A DNA stretch of 64,000 bases from Mixta mediterraneensis (GCF_014946725.1 NZ_JACFXY010000011.1:62001-126000), one strand, 5' to 3'. Positions 39,708-49,891 are shown, counted from the stretch's first letter. Notes: generated by a model not told the origin, from the letters alone. Translations and numbers: made by a program.

Positions 39708-41633
39708 ATGAGAGTTGATAATTTCAGGAATGATATTAATGGCTTAAGAGCTTATGCCATTGTGTTTGTAGTCTTATATCATTTTAACATCCCCTTGTTC
39801 AAGGCTGGTTTCATAGGTGTGGATGTCTTTTTTGTCATTTCCGGATTTTTGATGACAAAAATTATTGCGTCCGGGTTAATTCAACATAATTTCCATTTCG
39901 GGGCATTTTTCGCCTCCCGCTTCATACGCATAATTCCACCCGTCATTCTTCTTGTTCTGGCGGTTTTTTTTATAAATCTCTTTATCCTTACGCCAGTAGA
40001 ACTTAGAGAATATGCAAAGTATTCGATTAAAGCCCTTTCGTTTACATCGAATTTTTCACTGCTTAAAGATGCTAATAACTACTTTTCATCTGTGGGCCAG
40101 GAAAATTTGTTATTGCACACCTGGTCCTTATCCGTTGAATGGCAGTTCTACTTAATCTATCCATTCATTCTTTGGATTGGTTTTAAATTCACACAGAGCC
40201 TTAAAAAAATCACCCTGTTGGTTGCGGCTTTATTCATCCTTTCACTTGCTGCCTGCATCGTAATGACAGAGCGTAATCAATTTTATGCGTTTTATATGCT
40301 TGTTACCCGTGCATGGGAAATGCTGGCAGGCGGACTGGTATTCCTGTTTAAGGCCGGGGCAAACAAAGCGGCTGCAAGCGCCGCGCCCTTTTATGCTGGC
40401 GTACTCGCCTTATTGATGTCCCTGATCCTGTTTGATGACCGTATCGCATGGCCGGGTTACTGCGCGGCACTTACTGTTGCTGGCACAGCGCTGATCATCT
40501 ATGCCGAACGTCAGGCCTCTTTTCTCTTTTCAGGGAAATGGCTAAGCCTTATTGGCCTGTCTTCCTATTCGATCTATCTGTGGCACTGGCCGGTAAGATA
40601 TTTTCTATACTATGCGGGCACCAAACTTGGCACATTCTATACCGTCTGCGCAGTTATGCTGTCGTTTGCGATTGGGCTTCTAAGCTATTTTGTCCTTGAG
40701 AAAAGATTGTTTAGCTGGTTTAAGAGTAAAAAGCGTCTGACTTCCATGACCGTTATTTGCCTGTCACTGGCAGTAATGATCTCCGTATCTGACTTTACCC
40801 GTAAGTCGTCCGGATTCCCCTGGCGAGGCGGTGTATCTTATATGGCTGCCATAGAGCATCTGGCTTTACCTAACCCAAAAAACGGCTGGTGCTTTTATAC
40901 TATCGCCAGTACGCCATCACTGACGGTTGGTAAAGAGGGTGTGGAATGCCACATTGGCGCCACTGAAGAAGGCGGCAAAAAAGCATTACTGTTTGGTGAT
41001 TCATATGCCGGCCAGTATCTTCCTTTATGGGATGCGCTGGGCAGAAAAACCGGTCTCGATATTCAGGCTGTCACAACAAACTGGTGTAACCCGTCCGACG
41101 GGGAAGATTTTTTTGGGCCGAAGACCTCCCGGGCATATGAGCAATGTTTGTATAACAGACACTACGTAACCGAAAATATCCAAAACTACGATTATATTAT
41201 TCTGGGCGGTTCATGGTCGAAAAACTTCTCAAGTCCTGACACGGTTAAAGGGCTTGAGCATATTATCAATCTTGCCAAAGGTAAGAAAATAATCATCATG
41301 GCAGAACCCTATCAATTTAATGCTGATGTCGGTGAGCTTTATAAACGGAGTGTCTGGAAGAAAGAACGCTTTGATATATCGCCTTACATGGATGCATTGT
41401 CTTTGGCGGGTATGAAGAATGCAGATGATATTCTGGATAAACTGAGCCAGACCTATTCCAATATACTTTATCTGACCCGTGATGATTTGTTTGATAAATC
41501 TCAATACGCAAACCGGGATGTGCCGTATTCGTTAGATGGCGGACATATCAGTGTCGTAGGTTCAGTTGAAGCTGAAAAGTTTTTTTCATCGCATGCCGGC
41601 AGAAACAAACTCGAAGCTTTCTTATCAAATTAG
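39708..41633 (+). CDS. OafA/YrhL-type membrane acyltransferase with SGNH domain
   Basis: This 641-residue protein has an N-terminal acyltransferase-3 domain of about ten membrane helices (INGLRAYAIVFVVLYHFN with the catalytic-type His, GVDVFFVISGFLM, LLHTWSLSVEWQFYLIYPF) and a C-terminal extracytoplasmic SGNH-like domain from about residue 420 (LLFGDSYAGQY block, final DGGHISVVGS block with Asp-His). Such proteins transfer acetyl groups to O-antigen, capsule or peptidoglycan sugars. The gene is visibly AT-richer than its surroundings, which suggests horizontal acquisition. GAGGAAA upstream supports the start. It stands alone, with no other surface-polysaccharide genes nearby, so the acceptor is unknown. 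Confidence 0.87.
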   Translation: MRVDNFRNDINGLRAYAIVFVVLYHFNIPLFKAGFIGVDVFFVISGFLMTKIIASGLIQHNFHFGAFFASRFIRIIPPVILLVLAVFFINLFILTPVELREYAKYSIKALSFTSNFSLLKDANNYFSSVGQENLLLHTWSLSVEWQFYLIYPFILWIGFKFTQSLKKITLLVAALFILSLAACIVMTERNQFYAFYMLVTRAWEMLAGGLVFLFKAGANKAAASAAPFYAGVLALLMSLILFDDRIAWPGYCAALTVAGTALIIYAERQASFLFSGKWLSLIGLSSYSIYLWHWPVRYFLYYAGTKLGTFYTVCAVMLSFAIGLLSYFVLEKRLFSWFKSKKRLTSMTVICLSLAVMISVSDFTRKSSGFPWRGGVSYMAAIEHLALPNPKNGWCFYTIASTPSLTVGKEGVECHIGATEEGGKKALLFGDSYAGQYLPLWDALGRKTGLDIQAVTTNWCNPSDGEDFFGPKTSRAYEQCLYNRHYVTENIQNYDYIILGGSWSKNFSSPDTVKGLEHIINLAKGKKIIIMAEPYQFNADVGELYKRSVWKKERFDISPYMDALSLAGMKNADDILDKLSQTYSNILYLTRDDLFDKSQYANRDVPYSLDGGHISVVGSVEAEKFFSSHAGRNKLEAFLSN

Positions 41634-41642
41634 GCCGAAGCT

Positions 41643-41707
41643 CTCAGCGAGGACAGGCCCGACTGGCCTCGCTGAGTCACGCCGGCATGACCTGTTGTCG
41701 TGCCGGC
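41643..41707 (+). repeat. Two tandem hairpins after the acyltransferase gene
   Basis: First hairpin: CTCAGCGAGG (41643-41652) with CCTCGCTGAG (41667-41676), perfect 10-base arms. Second: GCCGGCA (41681-41687) with TGCCGGC (41701-41707). They begin about 10 bases past the stop codon. Neither has a T-run. The first may be a Rho-independent-like terminator; the pair may protect the transcript end. Confidence 0.55.
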
Positions 41708-42141
41708 ACATTCCAGTACTCTGTCCGCTCTTCGCTCAAAATCCCCGTTCAACGTTGCTCTGAGCTGCTTCAGATCTTGTTGGAACCGAACAGTTTTTTT
41801 GCGAACAGGCGATCAGGTAAAATGCGGGCACGCAGCCTACATTAACATATTAATAAATTTCAGTTTTCTGTGATAATTCCCGCTTTTAATAAGCTTCAGC
41901 AATAAATCAACGCTTTACTCAGAGCGGGGGATCCAACTTAATTAGATAGAAAACAAAGAGTTGTTTTTTGGTTAAGCGATTTCACGGAAAAATCTCACGT
42001 TACCTGGTATAGATGAAATTTCATTAATTTATTATTTGGTTGGCTCACTTTCTCGTTATTGTTCCTAAAGTATCGACAAAGGAGCACGACGGGTTATACT
42101 GCGGTTCTTATTTGACCTATGAACCTTCAAGCGGTACGGGT
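41708..42141. other. Region upstream of hpaR without a clear gene
   Basis: About 430 AT-rich bases contain no convincing gene. A frame joined to the front of hpaR from 42040 has an unlikely leader. The hpaR promoter should lie here, but no box is clear enough to name. Confidence 0.4.
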
Positions 42142-42594
42142 ATGTATGATTCCCTGACAATTGCATTACTTCAGGCACGTGAAACGGCGATGGGATATTT
42201 CCGGCCTATACTCAACCGCCACAATCTGACCGAGCAGCAATGGCGTATCATCCGCATTCTGGCCGAGCATCGCTCGCTGGATTTTCATGAGCTGGCACAG
42301 CAGGCGTGTATTTTACGTCCCAGCCTGACCGGTATTCTGTCGCGTCTCGAACGGGACGGATTAGTGTTTCGCCTGAAACCGCTGAACGATCAGCGCAAAC
42401 TTTTTGCCTCTCTGACGCCGCAGGGCGTGGTGCTGTATCAAAAAGCCTGCGATGAAATCGACGCAGGTTATCAACAGATTGAACAACAGTTTGGACAACA
42501 GAAAATGCAGCAGCTGAAGGCGCTGTTACAGGAGTTCAATACGCTGCGTGCCGCCGATGCTTCTGTGAGCGATGCGCAAAACCTGGCTGGCTAA
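42142..42594 (+). CDS. hpaR: MarR-family regulator HpaR
   Basis: This 150-residue MarR-type winged-helix regulator closely matches E. coli HpaR, the repressor of homoprotocatechuate (4-hydroxyphenylacetate) degradation. Matching parts are YDSLTIALLQARETAMGYFRP, NLTEQQWRIIRILAE, CILRPSLTGILSRLERDGLV and LNDQRKLFASLT. I chose the ATG at 42142 because the family begins there; the ribosome site is weak. No hpa catabolic genes are adjacent in the window, so it is an orphan here, beside an OprB-type porin. Its target may be that porin or genes elsewhere. Confidence 0.85.
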   Translation: MYDSLTIALLQARETAMGYFRPILNRHNLTEQQWRIIRILAEHRSLDFHELAQQACILRPSLTGILSRLERDGLVFRLKPLNDQRKLFASLTPQGVVLYQKACDEIDAGYQQIEQQFGQQKMQQLKALLQEFNTLRAADASVSDAQNLAG

Positions 42595-42683
42595 CGCAAC
42601 CAGATTTTGCGCACGGATACAGCATAAATAATCGCGTTAAGGCAGAAAGTTAAATCGCGGCGTCACAGTTTTTTGTCAGCGCG

Positions 42684-43973
42684 TTACAGCTTCACTTTCA
42701 CCTGTATGCCCGCGACCCATGCATCTTTAATCGCTTTGCTGGAGAAAGCGCCGGGCTCTTTAATGTACTGAACGCTGGGGCGAAGAGAGAGCCACGGCGT
42801 CGCCTGTAGCGTGTACGTCAGCTCCACTAGTTGTTCGGCACGATCCAGTGAATCTGAATTAGCCGCTGCGGTGAAATCGCCGCTCTGTCGCCAGGCGCCA
42901 ATATCTGCCTGTCGGCTGTCTTTGTTATATTCAGCGCGTCCATAACCGATGGCGATGGCGTCGTGAGGACGAGATTCAAAAGGTCCATTGAGCACGAATC
43001 CTGCGCTATACCAGTGGCGGAAGGGTGAAGTCTCTTTATCAGTCGTGGTCCACTGTCCAAAAACATGCAGGTTTCTGGCTGATAAACGGTCGGATTGCCA
43101 CAGGGTCTGATCGGCCAGCACATAGGCACCATAACGTCCCGACGCTTTATGGCTGCTGTCATCAATGCGTGCCACATCGGAAGAATCATAGTAATAACCG
43201 ACTTTATACTGACCAGGCAGTTCGCCATGATGCGTATAAATGACTTCAACAGGCGCGATAGCACCTGTCGTTCCGCTGGAGAAAGGCTTAAATGCTTTTG
43301 ATGGCGCGCCGTTTACGCGCGGATTAACGTTAAAAATTGCCGCCTGCACCGCCCACTGATCGTTAATGTCATAACGCAGTTCACCGCCCAGGTGGGCGTT
43401 AGGATAGTTACCCCAGCCGCTGCCGCCAGACATAGACAAGGGATGAGCGCAGAAGCCAGCGTTCATAAAATTAGTCAGGATCGACATCCCACCAAAATCG
43501 TTCCCCATCGCCATTAAACCCAGCTTTATTTTCAGGTTTGGCGTGAACAGGGTGTTGGCATAACTGAACTCACTCAGGCGAGTGTAAAGACCACCATAAA
43601 CTTCCTGCGCAGGCAGGCGGTTGCCGACCAAATCTTCCGAAACACTGCGACCACGGCGATCATTCAGCGTGATCTGGAAAGTACCGGCATGTTCAGCGGA
43701 AAACATTTTATTCAGATCAAATGTTGCGCCGATCCGTATCTGCTGAGCATAACGGGTGCCATAACGCTCGCCGCCATGTAACACACCTGCGGTTTCAGAG
43801 GTGTACTCGCCGGTCATATTCACACCAGCATTATTCAGATCCGTGCGTGCGCCTCCCCAGTCGCCTGTTAACGTATCCTGTTGCAGAAGGTCGGCGGTCT
43901 GCGCCAGCGCTCCCCATGAACAAAACAGCAGCGAGCAGGCCAGGGGTGAAAAGAGGAAAAAATGTCGTTTCAT
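42684..43973 (-). CDS. OprB-family carbohydrate-selective porin
   Basis: This 429-residue outer-membrane protein has a signal peptide (cleavage after LAQ-type site near residue 25). The N-terminal motif LLQQDTLTGDWGGARTDL and repeated amphipathic beta-strands are typical for OprB porins; it ends QVKVKL, near the usual aromatic/hydrophobic porin end. The family admits glucose and other sugars. It is convergent with hpaR, 89 bases apart. It seems intact; its regulation is not evident. Confidence 0.85.
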   Translation of the reverse strand: MKRHFFLFSPLACSLLFCSWGALAQTADLLQQDTLTGDWGGARTDLNNAGVNMTGEYTSETAGVLHGGERYGTRYAQQIRIGATFDLNKMFSAEHAGTFQITLNDRRGRSVSEDLVGNRLPAQEVYGGLYTRLSEFSYANTLFTPNLKIKLGLMAMGNDFGGMSILTNFMNAGFCAHPLSMSGGSGWGNYPNAHLGGELRYDINDQWAVQAAIFNVNPRVNGAPSKAFKPFSSGTTGAIAPVEVIYTHHGELPGQYKVGYYYDSSDVARIDDSSHKASGRYGAYVLADQTLWQSDRLSARNLHVFGQWTTTDKETSPFRHWYSAGFVLNGPFESRPHDAIAIGYGRAEYNKDSRQADIGAWRQSGDFTAAANSDSLDRAEQLVELTYTLQATPWLSLRPSVQYIKEPGAFSSKAIKDAWVAGIQVKVKL

Positions 43974-44342
43974 TTAAAAATACGAGGAGAGCAGAAAAGG
44001 AGGCAAATAATACACGAAAATTTTTCACGTAATTATAAATCTATGCTTATTTCTCGGTTTGGTGAAGCTTATATTCAACGCCAAAGCCAGACTGACGTGG
44101 CCGTTTTCCGCCACCATTAAAAGATCCGACATATCTTTTATTCTGTTTAATCAATCCCAGGGAAGCTTCACAAGCGAGCATTTTGAATTAAGTGTGATGA
44201 TAAATGAAACCCTGTTATTCCAACACCGATGCAAGCTGGCATCAGCAAAAAAATCACAGGCAGGTTCAATTGTCACTGGTTAAACGCAATGTGAATCTGG
44301 CTTCGCCAGAAGACCGAAACATCCTCCGGCGAACGGTTGTTG
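43974..44342. other. 370-base region with no gene identified
   Basis: No convincing coding sequence is found in either strand. It lies next to two broken genes and may hold further deletion scars. Confidence 0.4.
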
Positions 44343-44819
44343 CTACAGACGAACGCCGCTTTCCTTATCAAACAGATGAACATGGCGAGGGTCGATATTT
44401 AACGCCACGGTCTCCCCTGGCTTCGCCATGATTCTTCCTGTTAACTGCACATGAACAGGAAAGCCATTCCAGTCCAGATGAAGCAGGCTCGATTCTCCCG
44501 TTACTTCCACTACCTTAACCACTTCGCCACTCATGCCGGACTGTGATGTCATCCAAAGCAATGTGTTCTGAGTGATCAACTGCGGCATATCCAGCAAACG
44601 CCCCGCATCGACGCGCCACACCGGCAAGCCACGCGCGATCAGCTCGTGTTCAACCGGGATAAGTGCATAATCAGACGAGCCCATACCAGCCAAAACAATG
44701 CGGTCATAACTGTGCACATCCAGTTCATACAGCCCGGCGGGCAGAGCGTAATGCAGCGGGTCGCTTAACGCATCAGGCTGCTGGAGGATGTCTTTTTCAT
44801 ATTCACTCGGGCTGCTCAT
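44343..44819 (-). pseudogene. Chimera: SIS-domain start fused in frame to ABC ATPase TOBE tail
   Basis: The 158-residue frame joins two unrelated families. Residues 1 to about 104 (SPSEYEKDILQQPDAL, RIVLAGMGSSDYALIPVEHEL, LLWMTSQSGMSGEVVKVVE) are the first half of an SIS-domain sugar isomerase/deglycase of the GlmS-C type. From about residue 106 (VTGESSLLHLDWNGFPVHVQLTG) to the end (IDPRHVHLFDKESGVRL) it is the TOBE domain that ends UgpC/MalK-type sugar ABC transporter ATPases. A deletion that removed the rest of both genes and kept frame explains this. It probably has no function, but it fossilises a lost sugar-uptake operon. Confidence 0.75.
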
Positions 44820-44909
44820 TACTCTTTTCCTGTCTTAGCCGATAGCAGTAAAATAGGGTATCGCGCGTTATCGCACGTTTGTGATCTACAGGACCGTGCT
44901 GATCCGCCT

Positions 44910-45359
44910 TTGTGGGAAACGGGGGCGATTCTGCGCTATCTGGCTAATCGATACGGAACAGAAAGCTTCTGGCCTGCTGATTTGCTAAAAAGAACGAACG
45001 TTGATCGCTGGGCTGAATGGTCAAAAATTAATGTCGCAATGGCATTTACTGCGCCGGTGTTCTGGCGTGTTGTCCGAACCGCTCAGGAAAAGCGAGACGA
45101 GAATGCAATACGAGGCGCAATGGCTACGCTGGAGCAGAATCTTTTGTTTGCAGAGAGGCAACTGGAGAAACACAGCTATCTGGCAGGGGATGATTTTTCC
45201 CTGACCGACGTCCAGTTTGGACATGTGTTGTACCGCTATTACAGTATCGACGTCGTTCGGCAGCCCTTAGCTAAACTACGTTCTTATTACGATCGCCTTG
45301 CTGCGCGAGCGGCTTTCCGGGAACACGTCATGGTTTCCTATGAAGAGTTACGTGTTTAG
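44910..45359 (+). pseudogene. Glutathione S-transferase, N-terminal domain missing
   Basis: The open frame begins at a TTG and encodes 149 residues from LWETGAILRYLANRYGTES to the C-terminus. This is the last part of the thioredoxin-like domain plus the helical C-terminal domain of a GST (SYLAGDDFSLTDVQFGHVLYRYY). The glutathione-binding N-terminal ~60 residues are absent; upstream, the frame is open for a few codons (about 44871 on) with no homology. Together with the chimera on its left, this indicates a deletion junction in the 44.8-44.9 kb area. Confidence 0.78.
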
Positions 45360-45578
45360 TCCGTGGCCGGCCCGTCTGTAGCACAGCGGGAGTTTCGCGA
45401 GTTTCAGGACGTGTTTTCCATGCCAAAAGAGTGGATAAAGCGAAGCTGACAGGCGCAGGAATTTCTGAATAAAAACGTGCTTTTTGCGGCAAAAAGCCTA
45501 ACGCGCGGCGCTGAGAAAAGTGGCGAAATTCATCGCCACTTTTAATCAGGAAAAAAGAGTTAACTGATGGTGGCTGGC

Positions 45579-46850
45579 TTACAGCAGAGAGAAAGGATAT
45601 TCAACAAACACGCGAATTTCATTGCCGCCGATATTGTAATCAGCCGCATCTGATGAAACGCGCAGTACTGAATAACGCACTTTCAACTTGAGATCTTTAG
45701 CCGGTCCATTCTGAACTTTGTACTGAATCTGATTAAAGAATTCATGCTCATGTCCATTGCCTGAAGCTGCAGTTTTGATGTTATCGCCGCGCACATAAGC
45801 CACGTCATAGCTCAAGCCAGGTACACCTAAGCCGGCAAGATCGACAGAATAGGCTAGCTGCCATGAACGTTCATCTTCACCGTTAAAATCTGACCAGTAA
45901 GAGTTAGCCAGCCAAATTGAGTTGCCGCCATCGCCGATGCCATCTTGATTGCGATAGCCACCATAATGGTAGCCGGTGCTACCGCTACTTTGCTGATAAG
46001 CAACCTTAAAGGTGTGAATATCCCATACATAGCTGGCCGCAAGGCTCCAGATAGTGTTACTGCGGCCGGTGTTCTGGCTATTGGCAAATGACTGGTCGAG
46101 GCGTGAGTTATAGCCATTGAAATCCAGAATTAGCGCCTGGTCTGCGGCAAAAGGCTGTCGATAATTCAGACCAAGGTATTGTTTGTTCAAAACATCCTGA
46201 ACATCAGAAGCGTAGAATGCGCCGCTGAATTGAGCGTTAAACTGATAATGTGCGCCTGCGAAAGTCAGGCTGTTCAAGCCCGTATCATGGCTGTCGTCAC
46301 TTTTCTGTTGCTCAGCGGTAAAATATCCCGCGCTAACATCCAGACCATCAATTTCTTGTGAATCAAGCATAAAACCGGTGAAGGTTTCAGTCAGCAGACG
46401 AGAATCATCGGCATTCAGAATCGGCAGAGCAGGACGCTGTGTGCCATAGCTCAGAACCGTATTCGAGAAACGCATTTTGGCGGTGGCACCAAACTTAGCG
46501 AGACTGGATTTAGCCCGGCCATCGTTATCCTGCGCAAAAAAGTCGATACCGCCACTGCCACTGCGTCCTCGTCCGCCATCAAGACGAACAGCATATTGCG
46601 CCAGTGCATCAACGCCGAAACCCACCGGACCTTGTGTAAAACCGGATGAATAGGACGCAATAACGCCCTGGCCCCATTCTGCACGCTCTTTAATTCCATG
46701 AGGCTTATAGTCGCGATCGATAAATGCATTACGTAATAAAACATCAAGATGGCTGTCTTCAATAAACCCGGTGCTTTCAGGCCCAGAACTGGCATAAGCA
46801 GCATTTGCTGAGAGCGCAGCAAGTACGGTTAATGGCAAAACTTTATTCAC
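45579..46850 (-). CDS. OprD-family outer-membrane porin
   Basis: This 423-residue porin has a signal peptide ending AYA (about residue 20). SGPESTGFIEDSHLDVLLRN followed by the basic IDRDYKPHG segment, QGVIASYSSGFTQGPVGFGVD and a C-terminal RVFVEYPFSLL are characteristic of OprD-type porins, which admit basic amino acids, small aromatic acids or dipeptides. The substrate cannot be told. It is a single gene; a long AT-rich upstream region of about 640 bases separates it from fsr. Confidence 0.87.
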   Translation of the reverse strand: MNKVLPLTVLAALSANAAYASSGPESTGFIEDSHLDVLLRNAFIDRDYKPHGIKERAEWGQGVIASYSSGFTQGPVGFGVDALAQYAVRLDGGRGRSGSGGIDFFAQDNDGRAKSSLAKFGATAKMRFSNTVLSYGTQRPALPILNADDSRLLTETFTGFMLDSQEIDGLDVSAGYFTAEQQKSDDSHDTGLNSLTFAGAHYQFNAQFSGAFYASDVQDVLNKQYLGLNYRQPFAADQALILDFNGYNSRLDQSFANSQNTGRSNTIWSLAASYVWDIHTFKVAYQQSSGSTGYHYGGYRNQDGIGDGGNSIWLANSYWSDFNGEDERSWQLAYSVDLAGLGVPGLSYDVAYVRGDNIKTAASGNGHEHEFFNQIQYKVQNGPAKDLKLKVRYSVLRVSSDAADYNIGGNEIRVFVEYPFSLL

Positions 46851-47489
46851 TTTTTCTAACCTGTTATTTTAAGTTACTTAGTCGATACCCTGTTATCAGC
46901 GACGCGGGCCCCTGAGGCGGCACAATTTATCATTGTTTCAAAGCGATATTATGGAAAGGTTTTATCGAATAATGCTAATTTTATGAAATCGTGCAGGTCA
47001 GAAAGTGCGCATAAAGTAAAATGCACTGCCAGGCACAAACACGATCGGCGCCTCCTTCAGAGAAAACGCAGGAGATAATATATCCGTAATGTCATTTAAG
47101 TGTAATGGGTTACTGGATTATAGTGTGCTAATTTTGCCAGGTAGCTAATTAAGCTGCGCTATAATTCTTATCTCGTGATTAATTAATTTCGCATAAGCTG
47201 ACGAATACTATTTATAAGGGTAAACAAAACCCTCCTTGAAAGCGGGGTGCTTTGTACTGGTAGCTGTCCTCTTATCTGCTTTCTATGTGGATTTTTGGTT
47301 TTATTGGGCCGTTTGCCTTTGATAGTGAGTGCCGTTGTATCGAGACGATAACGTGTGCCGCCGATTGCGGTGGGCTGCGCCTGTGATTCCCAACAGCCTC
47401 CCTGAGAAGGTATGGTGATAAGTGAAATTTCCTGCCATGTACGTAATGTAACAGGGAAGAATGGGTTAACCTTTCATACTGGTATATAC
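46851..47489. other. 640-base intergenic region between oprD-like and fsr
   Basis: No convincing gene. It lies between divergent genes and should contain both promoters. I see no operator-quality repeat. Confidence 0.4.
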
Positions 47490-48684
47490 ATGAACAATAC
47501 ATCGATCGCCACACGACCTAAGACCTACTTGAATGTTCTTCTCATACTGGGCGTCACGCATTTACTTAACGATCTTATCCAGTCGTTAATCCCTGCCGTT
47601 TACCCGATTCTGAGAGAAAAATATCAGCTCGATTTTATCCAGATTGGCATCATTACACTCACTTTCCAGATTGCAGGCTCCCTGCTTCAGCCGGTTGTAG
47701 GAGCGGTCACCGATCGACATCCTTTTCCCTACTCAACTGTTATCGGAATGATGTTTACGCTTTCTGGATTAGTGGGGCTTGCCTATGCGCCCTCATACAC
47801 TCTGATCCTGCTTTCGGCTGCCAGCATCGGAATCGGTTCTTCAATTTTTCATCCCGAAGCCACAAGAATGGCACGCTATGCTTCAGGCGGGCGACAGGGG
47901 CTTGCACAGGGCATATTTCAGGTAGGCGGTCAGGCGGGCGGGGCAATGGGTCCTCTGTTTGCGGCACTGGTAATCGTGCAACGTGGACAGCAGAGCCTGG
48001 CGTGGTTTGCCATATTCGCTTTGCTTGCTGTCGTTCTGATGGTCTGGACGGCATGACGCTATCAAAAATAGTTTTATTCGGTCGATTAAAGAAAAGGGCG
48101 AAAAAGGGCATAAATCAAAAACGTATCCGCAGGCAATGGTAACGACAGGTCTGATTGTGCTTACGCTGCTGATGTTTTCAAAAAATGCTTACGTGGAAAG
48201 TTTCCGATCGTTTTACACCTTTTATTTAATTGACCATTTTGGGGTTTCTGTCAAAACCTCTCAGTTTATGCTGTTTCTGTTCCTTTTTTCTTCAGCGGCA
48301 GGCGCTTTACTCGGTGGTATCATAGGGGATCACATTGGGCGTTATAAAATAATCTGGATTTCGATATTAGGCCCGTTACCGCTAACGCTGATGTTGCCTT
48401 ATGCGGATTTTTTCTGGACGGTGATCCTCACGGTATCCATAAATTTGATAATGGCGAGTGCATTCGCATCCATCCTTATTTATGCGATGGAGCTTGCACC
48501 TAACCGGATTGGTCTGGTTGGCGGTCTGTTTTATGGACTTAATTTTGGTCTGGCTGGCATTGCTGCGGCCGCCCTGGGAGCGATCGCGGACAAAACAGGG
48601 ATCGAAAACGTTTACTGGCTATGCTCGTTTCTTCCTTTGGCGGGATTACTCACCTGGTTCCTTCCAAAAATCGAGAGCAATTAG
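47490..48684 (+). pseudogene. fsr: Fsr-like MFS efflux transporter with single-base frameshift
   Basis: The sequence matches fosmidomycin-resistance-type MFS transporters (Fsr, about 400 residues): GVTHLLNDLIQSLIPAVYPIL, QPVVGAVTDRHPFPYS and FHPEATRMARYASGGRQGL in the first half, AGALLGGIIGDHIGR and GLFYGLNFGLAGIAAAALG in the second. Near 48050 the frame shifts after MVWT; dropping one G of ACGGCATG joins the halves into one protein through a linker rich in Lys. As read, the first half stops at 48056 and the rest is out of frame. An upstream in-frame start at 47412 has an unlikely leader, so 47490 is chosen. The insertion may be real or a sequencing error. Confidence 0.85.
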
Positions 48685-48785
48685 GCATTCATTTAGAACA
48701 GGCCGTCTACTATTTTGGCGGGCCTGTTTTATACCATCCTTATAAAAATTCACATGCACTGATTAATCATTAAGCAAGGCGTATT

Positions 48786-48914
48786 ATGGCTTCATCTTAT
48801 ACTCCGAGAAAAACGATAAGTCAGCGTTGGGTGTCTGACCTCGTCATCACGTTTTTCTGCTATACCTTATTGGCAGCCGGACATAAGACAGAAGAACGTT
48901 ACGGTGTGACGTGA
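48786..48914 (+). CDS. Possible 42-residue membrane peptide
   Basis: An ATG with AAGG seven bases upstream opens a 42-residue frame with a hydrophobic middle (VSDLVITFFCYTLLAAG) flanked by charged ends. It could be a small membrane protein, or the start of a decayed transporter whose remainder is gone. I do not recognise a family. Confidence 0.3.
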   Translation: MASSYTPRKTISQRWVSDLVITFFCYTLLAAGHKTEERYGVT

Positions 48915-49187
48915 AATAGTCGAACCTGTAAATTATCCCGCCCATTTAACGGGGCATTTTTGCTGACTAAAATTGTAATGAACCTGGTAGGTTTACCCTT
49001 CATCTCATCCATCTTTACTAAATGCCCGGGTTTTAATTTAATATCAAAAATTGATGTTTATTTATTGTTTTTTTGTTGCCGCTTTTATCTGTAATTAAAA
49101 ATCCTTAAAACCCGATATTTTTGTTAACAGCAGGCTATTCATTCCTTTACACTGTTGCCTCTGATTAATTCGTCAGGATGCGCAGAT

Positions 49188-49628
49188 TTGTTTTCTCTCA
49201 TTCGATTCTCCCGAAATAAACTGCCTGCGGCGATCGCGATTATTGCGATCATGCTGCTGTTTATTGCGCCGGATGTATCGAAAACGCTGGAGCACCGGCG
49301 GATGGAAAATCATGATGAACATGTTGTGATGCCCGCTTCGACTGACAGGCATCACATCAATGCCATGACAGATGCCAGCGATACCGATGTAACGCAGCAG
49401 ATGCCATTAATGCATGCCTCTGTGAGCGGGATGGGCGGGATGATGAACGATGCCGCCTGTGGCTACTGCGTTATGCTGATTCATCTGCCATTAATGCTCT
49501 GGATCTTCGCCGCCATAGTCTGGCTGACTCTGCGGGTATCCTGTGCACCGCCGCCACGTATTATCCTGCCGCGTTTTACGGTTTACTTCCCCGGACTTGC
49601 CCAGCCCCGCGCACCTCCTTTCGACTGA
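49188..49628 (+). CDS. DUF2946 copper-associated membrane protein
   Basis: This protein of about 146 residues has an N-terminal membrane helix (KLPAAIAIIAIMLLFIAP), a Met/His-rich periplasmic stretch (HVVMPASTDRHHINAM, MPLMHASVSGMGGMM), the conserved DAACGYCVMLIHLPL motif with its Cys pair, and a second membrane helix. This is the DUF2946 family, often encoded beside TonB-dependent copper receptors. The TTG at 49188 follows AGGA; a TTG at 49155 is an alternative start. It precedes oprC by 263 bases, and the Met/His-rich loop supports a copper-related role. Confidence 0.75.
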   Translation: MFSLIRFSRNKLPAAIAIIAIMLLFIAPDVSKTLEHRRMENHDEHVVMPASTDRHHINAMTDASDTDVTQQMPLMHASVSGMGGMMNDAACGYCVMLIHLPLMLWIFAAIVWLTLRVSCAPPPRIILPRFTVYFPGLAQPRAPPFD

Positions 49629-49891
49629 TTTTTGATTCTCTACCCAACATTTCGTCAGGTATGAGGCCGACGCTTTTTTGAAAATATGCGTATTACGCAG
49701 AATTAATATCGTCTTTAAATGATGTGGTTCTTTATTTAACGGGATTAGTTTATTCATTCCGTCATCGCTGAATACATTCCCGCTAATAATGCACTGCGGA
49801 TAAAGCGTATTAATTATCGGCCTAACGTTTTGATTGTCTCCTGCCCTATTGCAGTGGACCGAATTTTTGTATGTCAAAATCAGGATAAATT

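Noticed and set aside
44059..44283. Small plus-strand frame between oprB-like and the chimera
   Set aside because: No ribosome site or family; sequence reads as random.
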